A stretch of 64,000 nucleotides of DNA from contig NZ_CP102850.1 of the NCBI RefSeq assembly GCF_024734075.1, forward strand, positions 4,774,001 to 4,838,000, read 5' to 3'. Of the stretch, positions 8,205 to 18,348 are shown in pieces (the stretch's first letter is position 1; the number at the start of each line of letters is the position of its first letter). The position numbers were made by a program, and so were the translations under genes. The notes under the pieces were generated by a model, which saw only the letters and a program-made list of their open reading frames with translations, did no database searches and had not been told where the DNA came from. The stretch comes from Gordonia mangrovi (lineage in GTDB: Bacteria; Actinomycetota; Actinomycetes; Mycobacteriales; Mycobacteriaceae).

Positions 8205-11200
8205 ATGACGATCAAGGTGGCCCTCGAGCACCGCACGAGTTACGCATTCGATCGCCCGGTCAAGATATTCCCGCATGTGGTGCGGCTGCGACCCGCGCCG
8301 CACTCGCGGACGCCCATCGAGGCGTACTCGCTCAAAGTCGAACCGGCACAACATTTTCTGAACTGGCAGCAGGATGCGTTCAGCAACTATCAGGCGCGGC
8401 TGGTGTTCCCCGAACCGTCCTCGGTGCTGTCGATCGCGGTGAGTCTGATCGCCGACCTCACCGCGATCAACCCCTTCGATTTCTTCATCGAGGACTGGGC
8501 GGAGAACTACGGCTTCGAATACCCCGAGGAACTGCGCAACGACCTGGAGATCTTCCTGCGCCCCGTAGGCGTCGGCGAGGGCGAGTTCGCGGGAGCGCCG
8601 GTGCACCCGTCGATCGCCGAGTTCGCCGCTCGGCACAAGCCCACCGGCAAGATCCGGATCATCGACTTCCTGGTCGCGCTCAACCAGGCCGTCCAGGAGG
8701 CCGTCGGCTACACCGTGCGGCTCGAAGCCGGCGTCCAGACACCCGAGTACACCCTGGCCAGCGCGATCGGTTCGTGTCGTGACTCGGCGTGGCTGCTGGT
8801 GGCGATCCTGCGGGAGCTCGGGCTGGCGGCACGGTTCGTCTCGGGCTACCTGGTGCAGCTGACCTCCGACGTCAAATCGCTCGACGGACCGTCGGGACCG
8901 GACGCCGACTTCACCGACCTGCACGCCTGGACCGAGGTCTACCTTCCGGGTGCCGGCTGGGTGGGTATGGACCCGACCTCGGGGCTGTTCGCCGGTGAGG
9001 GCCACATCCCGCTCGCGGCCACCCCCAACCCGGGCGGCGCCGCACCCATCACCGGCGCGACGGGCCCGTGCCACGCCACCCTCGACTTCTCCAACACGGT
9101 CACCCGATTCCACGAGGACCCGCGCGTCACCCTGCCCTACACCGCGTCGCAGTGGAAGCGGGTACAGGAGCTCGGTACCGCCCTCGACGAGAAGATGGCG
9201 GCCAACGACGTCCGCCTCACCATGGGTGGTGAGCCGACGTTCGTCTCCATCGACAATCAGACCGATCCCGAGTGGAACACCGCCGCCGACGGCCCGCACA
9301 AGCGGACGCTGGCCTCCGATCTGGCCGGCCGTCTCAAGGATGCCTACGCGCCGACCGGTCTGGTGCAGCGCAGCCAGGGCAAGTGGTATCCGGGTGAGCC
9401 GTTGCCGCGATGGCAGATCGCACTGATGTGGCGCGCCGACGGCCAGCCGATCTGGCGTCGCCCGGAACTGCTGGCCGACCCGTGGAGCAACGGTGCTGCG
9501 TCGCGGGCGAGTATCGACGTCGAGACCAGCGGCCCGCCCGCGGGTAGCCGCGGCGCGTCGGAAACCGCCGAGAAGCTGCTCACCGCCTTCGCCGGTCGCC
9601 TCGGCCTCCCGTTGTCGCAGGTCATGCCTGCCTTCGAAGACCCCCTGGTGCGAATGCGGGAGCTCTCCGCGTTGCCGCCCGGCGACCCCGGCGAGGACCC
9701 GACGCTGCGTACGGTCATCACCACCAAACTCGCCGAAGCCGCGGTCGAAGCGGCCGACTCCGACGAGGACCTCGAACCGCCGGCCGACACCACCCCGGCG
9801 CGGCGGGCGCTGTTGGCCAAGCTCGACGAAGCGGTCAGCGCGCCGACGGCCTACGTGTTGCCGCTGAGCCGCTCCGAAGACGAGACCGCATGGCACAGCG
9901 CCCGCTGGACCACCCGACGCGGCCGGCTGGTCCTCACCCCGGGCACCTCCCCGGCAGGTTTGCGGCTGCCCCTGGACTCTCTGTCCTGGGGTCCGGCCCC
10001 GACCCTGTTCGAGTCCGATCCGTCGGCCAGGCCCGCCCCGCTGCCCGACGACCCGGCCGACGCGTTGGGCTGGACCGTTCGGGAGATGGATCCCGCCGCC
10101 TTCGTTCCGCGCAGTGCCGTGGTGGCCGAGATGCGCGGGGGAGTCCTGTATGTGTTTCTGCCGCCCACCGGGACGCTGGAGGAATACCTCGCCATCGTCG
10201 AGATGGTGGAGGCGGCGGCCGCCGCGATCGACACGCCCGTGGTGGTCGAGGGGTACGGACCGCCCGCCGACGGTCGCCTCACCACGTTGACCGTGACCCC
10301 TGATCCGGGCGTGATCGAGGTCAACATCCAGCCCACCAACAGCTTCGCCGAACAGTCGGAACTTCTCGAGTCGCTCTACGACCACGCCCGGCGCGCACGT
10401 CTGGGCACCGAGACGTTCGACCTCGATGGCAGCCACGGCGGCACCGGCGGCGGCAACCACATCACCCTCGGTGGCCCCACGCCCGCCGATTCGCCGATGC
10501 TGCGCCGGCCCGACCTGCTGGCGTCGATGCTGACGTTCTGGCAGCGGCATCCGTCCTTGTCGTACCTGTTCTCCGGGCGCTTCGTCGGCACCACATCGCA
10601 GGCGCCCCGCGTCGACGAGGGCCGTGAGTCGTCGCTCTACGAACTCGAGATCGCTTTCGCGGAGATCGACCGACTCGCCGTCAAGGCCGCCGCCGCCGAG
10701 GGGGTCGACGCGCCACCCAATCCGTGGGTGACCGACCGGGCACTGCGCCATCTGCTCACCGACATCACCGGCAACACCCACCGCGCGGAGTTCTGCATCG
10801 ACAAGCTGTACAGCCCCGATTCGCCGCGCGGACGTCTGGGCCTGTTGGAACTGCGCGCATTCGAGATGCCGCCGCACCACCAGATGGCGATGGTGCAGTC
10901 GCTACTCGTGCGCTCGCTCGTGTCGTGGTTCTGGGAACAGCCCTACCGCGGCCGGCTGATCCGGCACGGCGCGGACCTGCACGGCAAGCACCTGCTCCCG
11001 CATTACGTGATCGCCGACATCGCCGCGGTCGCCGAGGAACTGCGCGAGGCCGGCTACGCCTTCGACACCGCGTGGCTCGACCCCTTCACCGAGTTCCGCT
11101 TCCCGCGGCTGGGCACCGTGCAGATCCGCGACCACGAGGTGGAACTGCGCGGCGCGATCGAGCCGTGGAACACCCTCGGTGAAGAGTCAACCGGCGCCGG

Positions 11201-11675
11201 CACCGCCCGCTACGTCGACTCATCGATCGAGCGGGTCCAGGTGCGTGTTCTCGGCGGCGACGACGACCGCTTCATGCTCACCTGCAACGGCTACCCGATC
11301 CCGCTGCGACCCACCGGGCGCACCGGCGAACAGGTGGGCGGGATCCGCTTCCGCGCCTGGCAGCCGCCCAGTTCGCTGCATCCGACGATCACCGTCGACA
11401 CGCCGCTGACCTTCGATCTGGTCGACACGGTCTCCGAACGTTCCGTCGGGGGCGCCACCTACCACGTGGTGCACCCGGGTGGCCGTGCCTACGACCGCCC
11501 GCCGGTCAACGCGGTGGAAGCCGAATCGCGGCGCAACGGCCGCTTCGAGGCATCCGGACACACCAGCGGCTCCGTCGACGTCGGGCTGCTGCGGGAGCGG
11601 CAGGCTCGCATCGCCACCGACACCGGGGTCCCGGCAATCCTGGACCTGCGGCGGGCACGTACAGTTCTCCGGTGA
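8205..11675 (+). CDS. Transglutaminase-like / DUF2126 putative amidoligase fusion
   Basis: An 1156-residue two-part protein resembling M. tuberculosis Rv2566. Residues 1-300 are a bacterial transglutaminase-like fold with a visible Cys-His-Asp triad: C191 in GSCRDSAWLL, H240 in LHAWTEVY and D256 in GMDPTSG. From about residue 335 to the end is DUF2126, which Pfam describes as a putative amidoligase (COOH-NH2 ligase). It opens with LTMGGEPTFVSIDN and carries PGVIEVNIQPT and the glycine-rich GGTGGGNHITLGG expected around its nucleotide/metal site. Its stop overlaps the next start (GTGA). Family predictions (Iyer and colleagues, 2009) place such genes in peptide synthesis or modification systems. 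The substrate is unknown; biochemical role is inference. Confidence 0.88.
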   Translation: MTIKVALEHRTSYAFDRPVKIFPHVVRLRPAPHSRTPIEAYSLKVEPAQHFLNWQQDAFSNYQARLVFPEPSSVLSIAVSLIADLTAINPFDFFIEDWAENYGFEYPEELRNDLEIFLRPVGVGEGEFAGAPVHPSIAEFAARHKPTGKIRIIDFLVALNQAVQEAVGYTVRLEAGVQTPEYTLASAIGSCRDSAWLLVAILRELGLAARFVSGYLVQLTSDVKSLDGPSGPDADFTDLHAWTEVYLPGAGWVGMDPTSGLFAGEGHIPLAATPNPGGAAPITGATGPCHATLDFSNTVTRFHEDPRVTLPYTASQWKRVQELGTALDEKMAANDVRLTMGGEPTFVSIDNQTDPEWNTAADGPHKRTLASDLAGRLKDAYAPTGLVQRSQGKWYPGEPLPRWQIALMWRADGQPIWRRPELLADPWSNGAASRASIDVETSGPPAGSRGASETAEKLLTAFAGRLGLPLSQVMPAFEDPLVRMRELSALPPGDPGEDPTLRTVITTKLAEAAVEAADSDEDLEPPADTTPARRALLAKLDEAVSAPTAYVLPLSRSEDETAWHSARWTTRRGRLVLTPGTSPAGLRLPLDSLSWGPAPTLFESDPSARPAPLPDDPADALGWTVREMDPAAFVPRSAVVAEMRGGVLYVFLPPTGTLEEYLAIVEMVEAAAAAIDTPVVVEGYGPPADGRLTTLTVTPDPGVIEVNIQPTNSFAEQSELLESLYDHARRARLGTETFDLDGSHGGTGGGNHITLGGPTPADSPMLRRPDLLASMLTFWQRHPSLSYLFSGRFVGTTSQAPRVDEGRESSLYELEIAFAEIDRLAVKAAAAEGVDAPPNPWVTDRALRHLLTDITGNTHRAEFCIDKLYSPDSPRGRLGLLELRAFEMPPHHQMAMVQSLLVRSLVSWFWEQPYRGRLIRHGADLHGKHLLPHYVIADIAAVAEELREAGYAFDTAWLDPFTEFRFPRLGTVQIRDHEVELRGAIEPWNTLGEESTGAGTARYVDSSIERVQVRVLGGDDDRFMLTCNGYPIPLRPTGRTGEQVGGIRFRAWQPPSSLHPTITVDTPLTFDLVDTVSERSVGGATYHVVHPGGRAYDRPPVNAVEAESRRNGRFEASGHTSGSVDVGLLRERQARIATDTGVPAILDLRRARTVLR

Positions 11676-14434
11676 CTGTTTCGTCGGACAACCCTGCCGG
11701 CGTCGGCCTGCCCGCGGTGTTCGACCGGTACCGTCCCGACGGTTCCGCCCTGTTCGACGTCTCGCGACTCACAGCGCCGACCGCTTCGCCGAGTGGCGCG
11801 GCCGCCCCGTACGACGAGATGTTGCACGCCGACGGTCGGGTACGCACGGCATGGACGGACCTGGTGGCCGGATACGGGTTGCGCGGAGATGCGCGGCTGC
11901 GGTCGGCTGCCGCGCGTCTGGCCACCGCGATCGGGGACGAGGGTGTCGTCTACAACCAGGTGGTCGGCGGCACCACCGTGGCACGCGACTGGCAGGTCGA
12001 CCCGGTGCCATTGCTGATCGACGGGGTCGATTGGTCGGATCTGGAGAAGTCGATCATCCAACGATCGACAGTGCTCGACCTGCTGTTGCGCGACCTCTAT
12101 CGAGATCAGAAGACCATCCGCTCCGGACTGGTCCCGCCGGAGATGGTGTTCGGTCACCCCGGCTACATCCGCAAGGCGGTGCGCCTCGAGCTGCCCGGAC
12201 CACATGCGCTGTTCCTGCACGCGATAGACCTGGGACGCGCTCCGGACGGCCGGTTCGAGGTCTATGCCGATCGCACCCAGGCGCCGTCGGGTATCGGTTT
12301 CGCGATGATCGACCGCCACGTGCTCTCGCGGACGTTCCCACAGCTGTTCCAGACCTGCGCGCCGCGTCCGGTCACCAACTTCGCCGGCACGGTCCGGCTG
12401 GCCCTGTTCGACTACGCGCCCCCCGGCGTGGACGATCCCACCGTGGCGGTGCTGAGTCCCGGTAGCATGTCCGAGACCGCCTACGACCAGGCATATCTGG
12501 CGGCCGTGCTCGGCTTTCCGCTCGTCGAGGGCAGCGACCTCACCGTGCGTGACGGGGTCGTCTACATGCGTTCGCTGGGCAAGTTCAAACGGGTCGACGT
12601 CCTGCTGCGCCGGATCGACGCGGAGTACGCCGACCCGCTGGATCTGCGCACCGACTCACGACTGGGTGTCGCCGGTCTGGTGGAGGCCATCTCACGGGGC
12701 ACGGTGACCGTGGTCAACACCCTCGGCAGCGGCGTGGTGGAGAATCCCGCCATCCACACCATCCTGGACTCGTTGGCCCCCGTGCTGATCGACGAGGAAC
12801 TGGCCCTGCCGTCGGTGCCCACCTACTGGGCCGGCGACGACGTACAGCGCAGCAAGATCCGCGCCGACCTCGACCACCTCGTGCTGACCAACTTCCGCAC
12901 CGGCGAGGAGGTGGTGGCGCCGCTGGCCGATGCCGCCGCTCGCACCGAACTGGCCGCTCGCGTCGAGGCCGAGACGTGGCAGTGGGTGGGCCGGGAACTG
13001 CGGCCCTACTCGGTGGCGCCGACGATGACCCCCGGACGAAACGACGTGCCCGGCACCGGTGCGGTCCGCGCCGCGCCGGTCGGCATCCGGGCCTTCAGCG
13101 TCGCCCAGGGCCCCACGTACGCGGTGATGCCCGGCGGCCTGGGCGCCGTGCTGGCCGACGGTCCGGCCGGGGCCGCGCAACACACGGTCGCCGCCAAGGA
13201 CATCTGGGTCACCAGTGCCGACATCGGCGGCCATGTGTCGCGGCGGTCGACGACCACTGCGACGGCGGCCGTCGACGACGCCGTGTCGAGGGGAGCGGTG
13301 CGGCACGCCCGCGCGCTGGAGTACTCCGACATCGCGGCGGCGGCCAGCCCCCGCGTCCTGGCCGACCTGTTCTGGTTCGGCCGCTACGGCGAACGCACCG
13401 AGGCCACCACCCGGTTGGCGAAGGTCGCGCGCGAGCGGTACCAGGAGGTCCAGTACCGGCCATGGATGAGCGGCACCGCGGCCGTCCCGCTGGTACTGCA
13501 CGCCGCCGCCACGGTGACCGGCACGGCCGCCTACCTGCAGACGGCGGAGCTCATCACCGAAGGCGACGACGGCACGCCGAGTCCGCAGCGGGTCCTCGAC
13601 GCGATCGCGAAACTCACCGACCTCACCGTGGCGCGGATGGTGCCGGGGACCATCGCACATTCGGTGGACCGGCTCGTGTCGACGGCGCGCGCGATACGCG
13701 ATCAGATGTCGACGAGCACCTGGATGGTCCTGGCGCCGGTGGAACGCGCGATCGACCAGCTGACCGACCAGATCCGAGCGGCCCGCGACGCGGGCGCCGA
13801 TCCGGCCACCGATGCCGGACTCGACCTCGGTTCCGAACTGGGTCACACGCACGACGAGGTGTTGCACGGTGTCCTGGCCCTGGCCGGTCTGCAGGCCGAC
13901 TCGATGGTGCACGATGCCGGCTGGCGGTACCTGGACATCGGCCGCCGAATCGAACGTGCGGTGAATCTCGCCGAGTTGACGCGCGCGCTGTTCGTCCGAC
14001 ATCGAGACCGAGAGGTGGAACAGGCGCTGCTGGAGTCCTTCCTGGTGGCCAACGAGTCGTCGGTCATCTACCGCCGCCGCAACCGCGGGCTCTACCAGCT
14101 CGACGCCGTGGCCGAACTGCTGTTCTTCGACGAGGCGAACCCGCGGTCGATGGTCTTCCAGTTCAACCGGCTGCAGGAGAACCTGGGAGCCATGCCGGAA
14201 GCGCTGCGGTCGGCGGCCGCCGACCGGATCGTCGAAGATCTCATCGCCGAGCTGCGGCGCTCGGACCCCGACGACCTCGCCACCGTCGACACCGCCGGTC
14301 ACCGGGCCGATCTCGCGGAGTTGATGACCGCCATCGGTACCGGGGTGCGTGAGCTCTCCGACGTCCTCAACCGGACCCGGTTCGCGCCGCCGCGCGAGGC
14401 CCAGCCGATCTGGGGTGGGGGTGGTGAGCTGTGA
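11672..14434 (+). CDS. Circularly permuted ATP-grasp / Alpha-E fusion protein
   Basis: A 920-residue protein like M. tuberculosis Rv2567. The N-terminal half (about 60-480) is a circularly permuted type 2 ATP-grasp ligase domain (former DUF404/DUF407), with VFGHPGYIRKAVRLE, YADRTQAPSGIGFAMIDRH and the IHTILDSLAPVL region. The C-terminal third (from about 560, RVLADLFWFGRYGERTEATT) is an Alpha-E (DUF403) all-helical domain with the repeated Arg/Glu signature RRIERAVNLAELTRALF. In some genomes these are two genes; here they are fused. Start GTG overlaps the upstream stop and its own stop overlaps the next start, so the three proteins are probably co-translated at fixed ratios. The predicted reaction is ATP-dependent peptide or amide bond formation; acceptor and donor are unknown. 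Confidence 0.88.
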   Translation: MTVSSDNPAGVGLPAVFDRYRPDGSALFDVSRLTAPTASPSGAAAPYDEMLHADGRVRTAWTDLVAGYGLRGDARLRSAAARLATAIGDEGVVYNQVVGGTTVARDWQVDPVPLLIDGVDWSDLEKSIIQRSTVLDLLLRDLYRDQKTIRSGLVPPEMVFGHPGYIRKAVRLELPGPHALFLHAIDLGRAPDGRFEVYADRTQAPSGIGFAMIDRHVLSRTFPQLFQTCAPRPVTNFAGTVRLALFDYAPPGVDDPTVAVLSPGSMSETAYDQAYLAAVLGFPLVEGSDLTVRDGVVYMRSLGKFKRVDVLLRRIDAEYADPLDLRTDSRLGVAGLVEAISRGTVTVVNTLGSGVVENPAIHTILDSLAPVLIDEELALPSVPTYWAGDDVQRSKIRADLDHLVLTNFRTGEEVVAPLADAAARTELAARVEAETWQWVGRELRPYSVAPTMTPGRNDVPGTGAVRAAPVGIRAFSVAQGPTYAVMPGGLGAVLADGPAGAAQHTVAAKDIWVTSADIGGHVSRRSTTTATAAVDDAVSRGAVRHARALEYSDIAAAASPRVLADLFWFGRYGERTEATTRLAKVARERYQEVQYRPWMSGTAAVPLVLHAAATVTGTAAYLQTAELITEGDDGTPSPQRVLDAIAKLTDLTVARMVPGTIAHSVDRLVSTARAIRDQMSTSTWMVLAPVERAIDQLTDQIRAARDAGADPATDAGLDLGSELGHTHDEVLHGVLALAGLQADSMVHDAGWRYLDIGRRIERAVNLAELTRALFVRHRDREVEQALLESFLVANESSVIYRRRNRGLYQLDAVAELLFFDEANPRSMVFQFNRLQENLGAMPEALRSAAADRIVEDLIAELRRSDPDDLATVDTAGHRADLAELMTAIGTGVRELSDVLNRTRFAPPREAQPIWGGGGEL

Positions 14435-15402
14435 CGAGCAGCCCTGAGCCGGCAGGGACCGTCGAATCCGGGCACACCCGCCGCTACCGGGTGATGCATC
14501 GAACCCGCTACACCTACGACGACGTCGTGTCATCGTCCTATGGGCGGTGTTACCTGACGCCGCGCGACCTGCCCGGCCAGCGCGTGCTCGATGCCGAGGT
14601 CCGGATCGATCCCGAGCCCGATGACTGGTCCACGGGCGTGGATGTCTACGGCAACAGCGACTCCTACTTCCACGTGCGCAGCACCCATGAGGCCCTGACG
14701 GTCACCGCCACCTCCGTCGTCGAGGTCGACCCAACCGATGCCGGCGTGTTGCTGTCTCCGGCGGCACTCGGTCCCTGGGAGCAGGCGCGTCCGGCGGCAG
14801 TCGGGATCGAGGGGGCGGCCGCCACCGAGTACGTCCTGGATCTGTATCCGCCGGAGATCACCGCAGCAGTACGGGAGTACGCGGGCGATGTGTTCACACC
14901 CGGACGGCCGATGATCGAGGCGGTCACCGACCTGACCGCGCGAATCCATCGGGACTTCGACTACAAGTCGGGATCCACCGCGATCAGCACGCGGGTCGAC
15001 ACCGTGATGGAGCGGCGGATGGGCGTGTGTCAGGACTTCGCGCGGGTCGCGATCGCCTGCCTGCGCTCGGTCGGTCTGGCCGCCCGGTACGAGTCGGGCT
15101 ATCTCGCGACGGACCCGCCGCCGGGCCGCGAACGCATCTTCGGTGCCGACGCGAGTCACGCGTGGGCGGCGGTGTGGCTGCCCGGCGATCATTGGGTGGC
15201 GTTCGATCCCACCAACGACAAACTCGTCGACGAGCGGCATGTGACGGTCGCGTGGGGGCGTGACTATGACGACATACCGCCGTTGCGCGGGGTCATCTAC
15301 ACGGAGTCGAAGAAGAGTCGGATCGACGTCTCCGTCGACGTGAGTCCCATCGGGGACACGCCGGGGCCGGAACCGGAGACACCGATCGGCGTCACCGACT
15401 GA
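14431..15402 (+). CDS. Transglutaminase-like cysteine protease/transferase
   Basis: A 323-residue stand-alone transglutaminase with an N-terminal bacterial transglutaminase region (HRTRYTYDDVVSSSYGR). The catalytic core has C200 (MGVCQDFARV), H243 (ASHAWAAVW) and D259 (AFDPTNDK). It resembles Rv2569c. It is GTGA-coupled to the ATP-grasp/Alpha-E gene. No signal peptide is apparent, so it likely acts in the cytoplasm with its partners. In the predicted systems these enzymes either cleave or transfer the amide linkages made by the ligases. Confidence 0.87.
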   Translation: MTSSPEPAGTVESGHTRRYRVMHRTRYTYDDVVSSSYGRCYLTPRDLPGQRVLDAEVRIDPEPDDWSTGVDVYGNSDSYFHVRSTHEALTVTATSVVEVDPTDAGVLLSPAALGPWEQARPAAVGIEGAAATEYVLDLYPPEITAAVREYAGDVFTPGRPMIEAVTDLTARIHRDFDYKSGSTAISTRVDTVMERRMGVCQDFARVAIACLRSVGLAARYESGYLATDPPPGRERIFGADASHAWAAVWLPGDHWVAFDPTNDKLVDERHVTVAWGRDYDDIPPLRGVIYTESKKSRIDVSVDVSPIGDTPGPEPETPIGVTD

Positions 15403-15597
15403 TCCCGCGCAGGTCACGGGTCCGCGGCGGTGGTGGTCCGAACGGATGACAACTCGTGACCTTCGACCCTTGAAGGCGCGATCCTTGTTGTGCGAGACAG
15501 GATCTGGTGGTCCGGCGGGTCTGGGGGTGGCAACTCGGTTGCAGATGGATGAAGACGACGACACCGCGATCGCGGATTGGGTAGGTTGGTTGACGAC

Positions 15598-16782
15598 ATG
15601 ACGGTAATCACTGAGAGTCGCATCGCCGGTGTGGTGCGCGCAGCCGAGGCGGTGCTCTCGCACCGGGCCGGTGCCCCCGTCACCCTCGCCGATCCGGAGG
15701 ACCTCGGCGGCAGTGGCCGCACGGTCGTGGTCCGGGCGCGGGTGCTGGCCAATCCCTTGTCCATGGATCGCACCCTGGTCATCAAGGTGCTCCCCGCCGA
15801 CGAGGATCCGCGCGCCTTTCATCGCGAACTCGCCTCCTACAAGTACGCCAACGCGTTGCCGAACGAGTCCCGGCCGGGACCGCAGCTGATCGCGTCGGAT
15901 CCCGAGTCCCGCGTGCTGGTTCTCACCGACCTGGGCCACGGCCGTTCGATGAACTCGCTGTTGGCCGGGACCGATGCGGTCGAGGCCTCCCACGGGGTCA
16001 GCGCATGGGGACAGGCGCTGGGTCGAATGCACGCCGCGACGGTCGGTGGTGAGATCGACTTCCTGGCCATCCTGCGTCGTGACGCTGCGGGTTCGGAGGA
16101 TGTCGACATCCTCGCCGAGTCCGCCGGTCGCGCCGTCGCCGACGCGCCTGCGCAGATGACGCGTCTCGGTGTACAACTCCCCGACGATGTGCGTACTCGT
16201 CTGGCCGCGGGATGTGACCTCTTCTCGGACGGGGACCACCGCGCCTTCAGTCCCTCCGACGTCGGTCCGGAGAACATCCTGCTCAACGACGACGGTGTCC
16301 AGTTCATGGACTACGAATGGGGCGGTTTCCGCGACGCCACCCTCGATATCGCCTACGCCCTGGTGACCTGCGGCGCACAGCTCTCGCCGGTGAACGCCGG
16401 GCATCGGGCCGATCTGGAGGTCGCGCTGGTCGACGCCTGGCGATCCGAGGTGCACGCGATCTGGCCGGCCCTGCGTCGGGACGTCGACTGTGCCCGCAAG
16501 ATCCTGACCGCGCGACTGCTCTGGACCTGGTTGTCCACCACCTGGATGCTGCCCGCGCAGGACCTGGCCGCCGTGGCGGAGATCCGTCAGATCAACCGGG
16601 CCGGCTTCGTGGTCAGCCCGGCCGGCTACACCCACGACTGGGCGTTGCACACCAATGACCCGCGAGTGGTGGTGGCCCGGTGGACCGACCTGTCTGCGGC
16701 GGCGGTACGCGGCGGGGATCCGACGATCGCCGAATTCGCCGCGGAACTCGGGGCGGCTCTGCAGCGCACCTGGCTGACCTGA
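15598..16782 (+). CDS. Aminoglycoside-phosphotransferase-like small-molecule kinase
   Basis: A 394-residue protein of the APH/choline kinase-like superfamily, substrate unknown. The N-lobe has [21 protein letters not shown], with the nucleotide-binding Lys and the helix-C Glu. The catalytic loop reads [11 protein letters not shown], with Ser where the usual His-Gly-Asp has His, but the Asp and the metal-binding Asn are kept. The DFG-equivalent is [11 protein letters not shown] at 15598 is preferred: a TAGGTT -10-like hexamer at 15582-15587 lies just before it, and the alternative TTG at 15577 would fall upstream of that promoter. There is no strong Shine-Dalgarno. It stands before rarA with an 8-nt gap, perhaps in one transcript. 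Confidence 0.72.
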   Translation: MTVITESRIAGVVRAAEAVLSHRAGAPVTLADPEDLGGSGRTVVVRARVLANPLSMDRTLVIKVLPADEDPRAFHRELASYKYANALPNESRPGPQLIASDPESRVLVLTDLGHGRSMNSLLAGTDAVEASHGVSAWGQALGRMHAATVGGEIDFLAILRRDAAGSEDVDILAESAGRAVADAPAQMTRLGVQLPDDVRTRLAAGCDLFSDGDHRAFSPSDVGPENILLNDDGVQFMDYEWGGFRDATLDIAYALVTCGAQLSPVNAGHRADLEVALVDAWRSEVHAIWPALRRDVDCARKILTARLLWTWLSTTWMLPAQDLAAVAEIRQINRAGFVVSPAGYTHDWALHTNDPRVVVARWTDLSAAAVRGGDPTIAEFAAELGAALQRTWLT

Positions 16783-16790
16783 CGCCGGAC

Positions 16791-18257
16791 ATGGATGGGC
16801 TCTTCGACCCACCTGCCGGTACGCGCGCCGAGCCAGGTGGTGCTGTGCCCGGGGGTCTGGTGTCCGGCGCGTCGTCGGCGCTGACCGGCGAGCCGTCGTC
16901 CACGGCGCCGCTCGCGGTCCGGATGCGGCCGCGGTCGCTCGACGAGATCGTCGGCCAGCAGCACCTGCTCGGCGCCGGATCGCCGCTGCGTCGCCTGATC
17001 AACGGGTCGGGTGCGGCCTCGGTGATGCTCTACGGACCCCCGGGCACCGGCAAGACCACGATGGCCGCGCTGATCTCGCGTGCCACCGGCGGCCGGTTCG
17101 AAGCCCTGTCCGCGTTGTCGGCGGGGGTCAAGGAGGTGCGGGCCGTCATCGACGTGGCGAGACGGCGGCTGGTCGACGGCCAGCAGACCGTCCTGTTCAT
17201 CGACGAGGTCCACCGGTTCTCCAAGACGCAGCAGGACGCGCTGCTCGATGCGGTGGAGAACCGGATCGTGCTGCTGGTCGCCGCGACCACGGAGAATCCG
17301 TCGTTCTCGGTGGTCGCGCCGTTGCTGTCCCGGTCGCTGGTGCTGCAACTGCGTTCGCTGACCGACGCCGACATCCGCGAGGTGCTCGGCCGGGCGCTGT
17401 CCGACCCGCGCGGCCTCGACGCCCGCGTCGAGGTGACCGACGCAGCGCTCGATCACCTCGTCGCGGTGGCCGGCGGAGACGCCCGCCGCGCCCTGACCGC
17501 GCTGGAGGCCAGCGCGGATGCCGCACTACGGGCCGAAGACCAGGACGGGGACTCCATCGGTGAGGACGGCGAGGCCGGCGACGCGGCCACACCGGCGGTG
17601 CCCCTGATCGACGTCGCCGATGTCGAGGCGGCGATCGACCGAGCCGCCGTGCGCTACGACCGTGACGGTGACCAGCACTACGACGTGACCAGCGCGTTCA
17701 TCAAATCGATCCGTGGTTCCGACGTCGACGCCGCGCTGCACTATCTGGCCCGGATGATCGCCGCGGGGGAGGACCCACGCTTCATCGCCCGTCGGCTGAT
17801 GATCCACGCCAGCGAAGACATCGGTATGGCCGATCCGATGGCACTGCAGACCGCCGTCGCCGCAGCGCAGGTGGTCGCCCTGGTGGGCATGCCGGAAGCC
17901 CGCCTGGCACTGACCCAGGCGACCATCCACCTGGCGACCGCACCGAAATCGGCCGGGGTGGTCTCCGCCATCGGCGCCGCGATCGCCGATATCGAGGCCG
18001 GGAAGTCGGGCGCGGTGCCGGCACATCTGCGCGACAGCCACTATGCCGGTGCGAAGGGCCTGGGCAGTGGCATCGGCTATCGCTACCCCCACGACGACCC
18101 CGACGGCGTCCTGGCACAGCAGTACCCGCCCGACGATCTCGTGGGCGTCGACTACTACCACCCCACCGACCACGGCCACGAGCGCGAGATCAGCGCACGG
18201 CTGGGCAAGTTGCGCTCCATCGTGCGGGGTGTCACCGGGCGGGCGCGTCGACGGTAG
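16791..18257 (+). CDS. rarA: Replication-associated recombination protein A (AAA+ ATPase, RarA/MgsA)
   Basis: A 488-residue AAA+ ATPase related to clamp loaders, acting at stalled replication forks. The N-terminal [21 protein letters not shown] box is followed by Walker A (GPPGTGKTT), Walker B (LFIDEVHRF), sensor 1 (AATTENPSF) and the C-terminal MgsA tetramerisation domain with [16 protein letters not shown] and [14 protein letters not shown] segments. Start MDGLFDP at 16791 is preferred over the in-frame 16680, which would overlap the kinase gene by about 100 bp. A hairpin and TAGGCT hexamer overlap its stop codon. Confidence 0.93.
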   Translation: MDGLFDPPAGTRAEPGGAVPGGLVSGASSALTGEPSSTAPLAVRMRPRSLDEIVGQQHLLGAGSPLRRLINGSGAASVMLYGPPGTGKTTMAALISRATGGRFEALSALSAGVKEVRAVIDVARRRLVDGQQTVLFIDEVHRFSKTQQDALLDAVENRIVLLVAATTENPSFSVVAPLLSRSLVLQLRSLTDADIREVLGRALSDPRGLDARVEVTDAALDHLVAVAGGDARRALTALEASADAALRAEDQDGDSIGEDGEAGDAATPAVPLIDVADVEAAIDRAAVRYDRDGDQHYDVTSAFIKSIRGSDVDAALHYLARMIAAGEDPRFIARRLMIHASEDIGMADPMALQTAVAAAQVVALVGMPEARLALTQATIHLATAPKSAGVVSAIGAAIADIEAGKSGAVPAHLRDSHYAGAKGLGSGIGYRYPHDDPDGVLAQQYPPDDLVGVDYYHPTDHGHEREISARLGKLRSIVRGVTGRARRR

Positions 18258-18276
18258 GCTGGTGTGTCGACCAGCC
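18255..18276 (+). promoter_or_regulatory. Candidate alaS promoter -10 and rarA 3' hairpin
   Basis: TAGGCT (18255-18260) overlaps the rarA TAG stop and could be the -10 of alaS, giving a leader of about 80 nt. In the same place ggctggt (18257-18263) and accagcc (18270-18276) form a perfect 7-bp stem with a 6-nt loop. Either a rarA 3' hairpin or a promoter is possible; the two readings overlap. Confidence 0.35.
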
Positions 18277-18348
18277 CGGACGCGGCGATCGCGCGGGCAG
18301 CGGCCCACGTCGACCGCGTGACCGACCACCACCTCAAGGACGAACTCA

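Noticed and set aside
7938-10880. Long antisense frame (about 980 codons) across aspS end and the amidoligase gene
   Set aside because: Shadow of the plus-strand genes, no recognisable domain or ribosome-binding site.
16680-16790. Upstream in-frame extension of rarA
   Set aside because: It overlaps the kinase gene and reads as shadow sequence; the family-like protein begins at the 16791 ATG.
14530-16812. Long antisense frame over the transglutaminase and kinase genes
   Set aside because: Opposes two well-supported genes and has repetitive Gly/Arg/Asp composition only.
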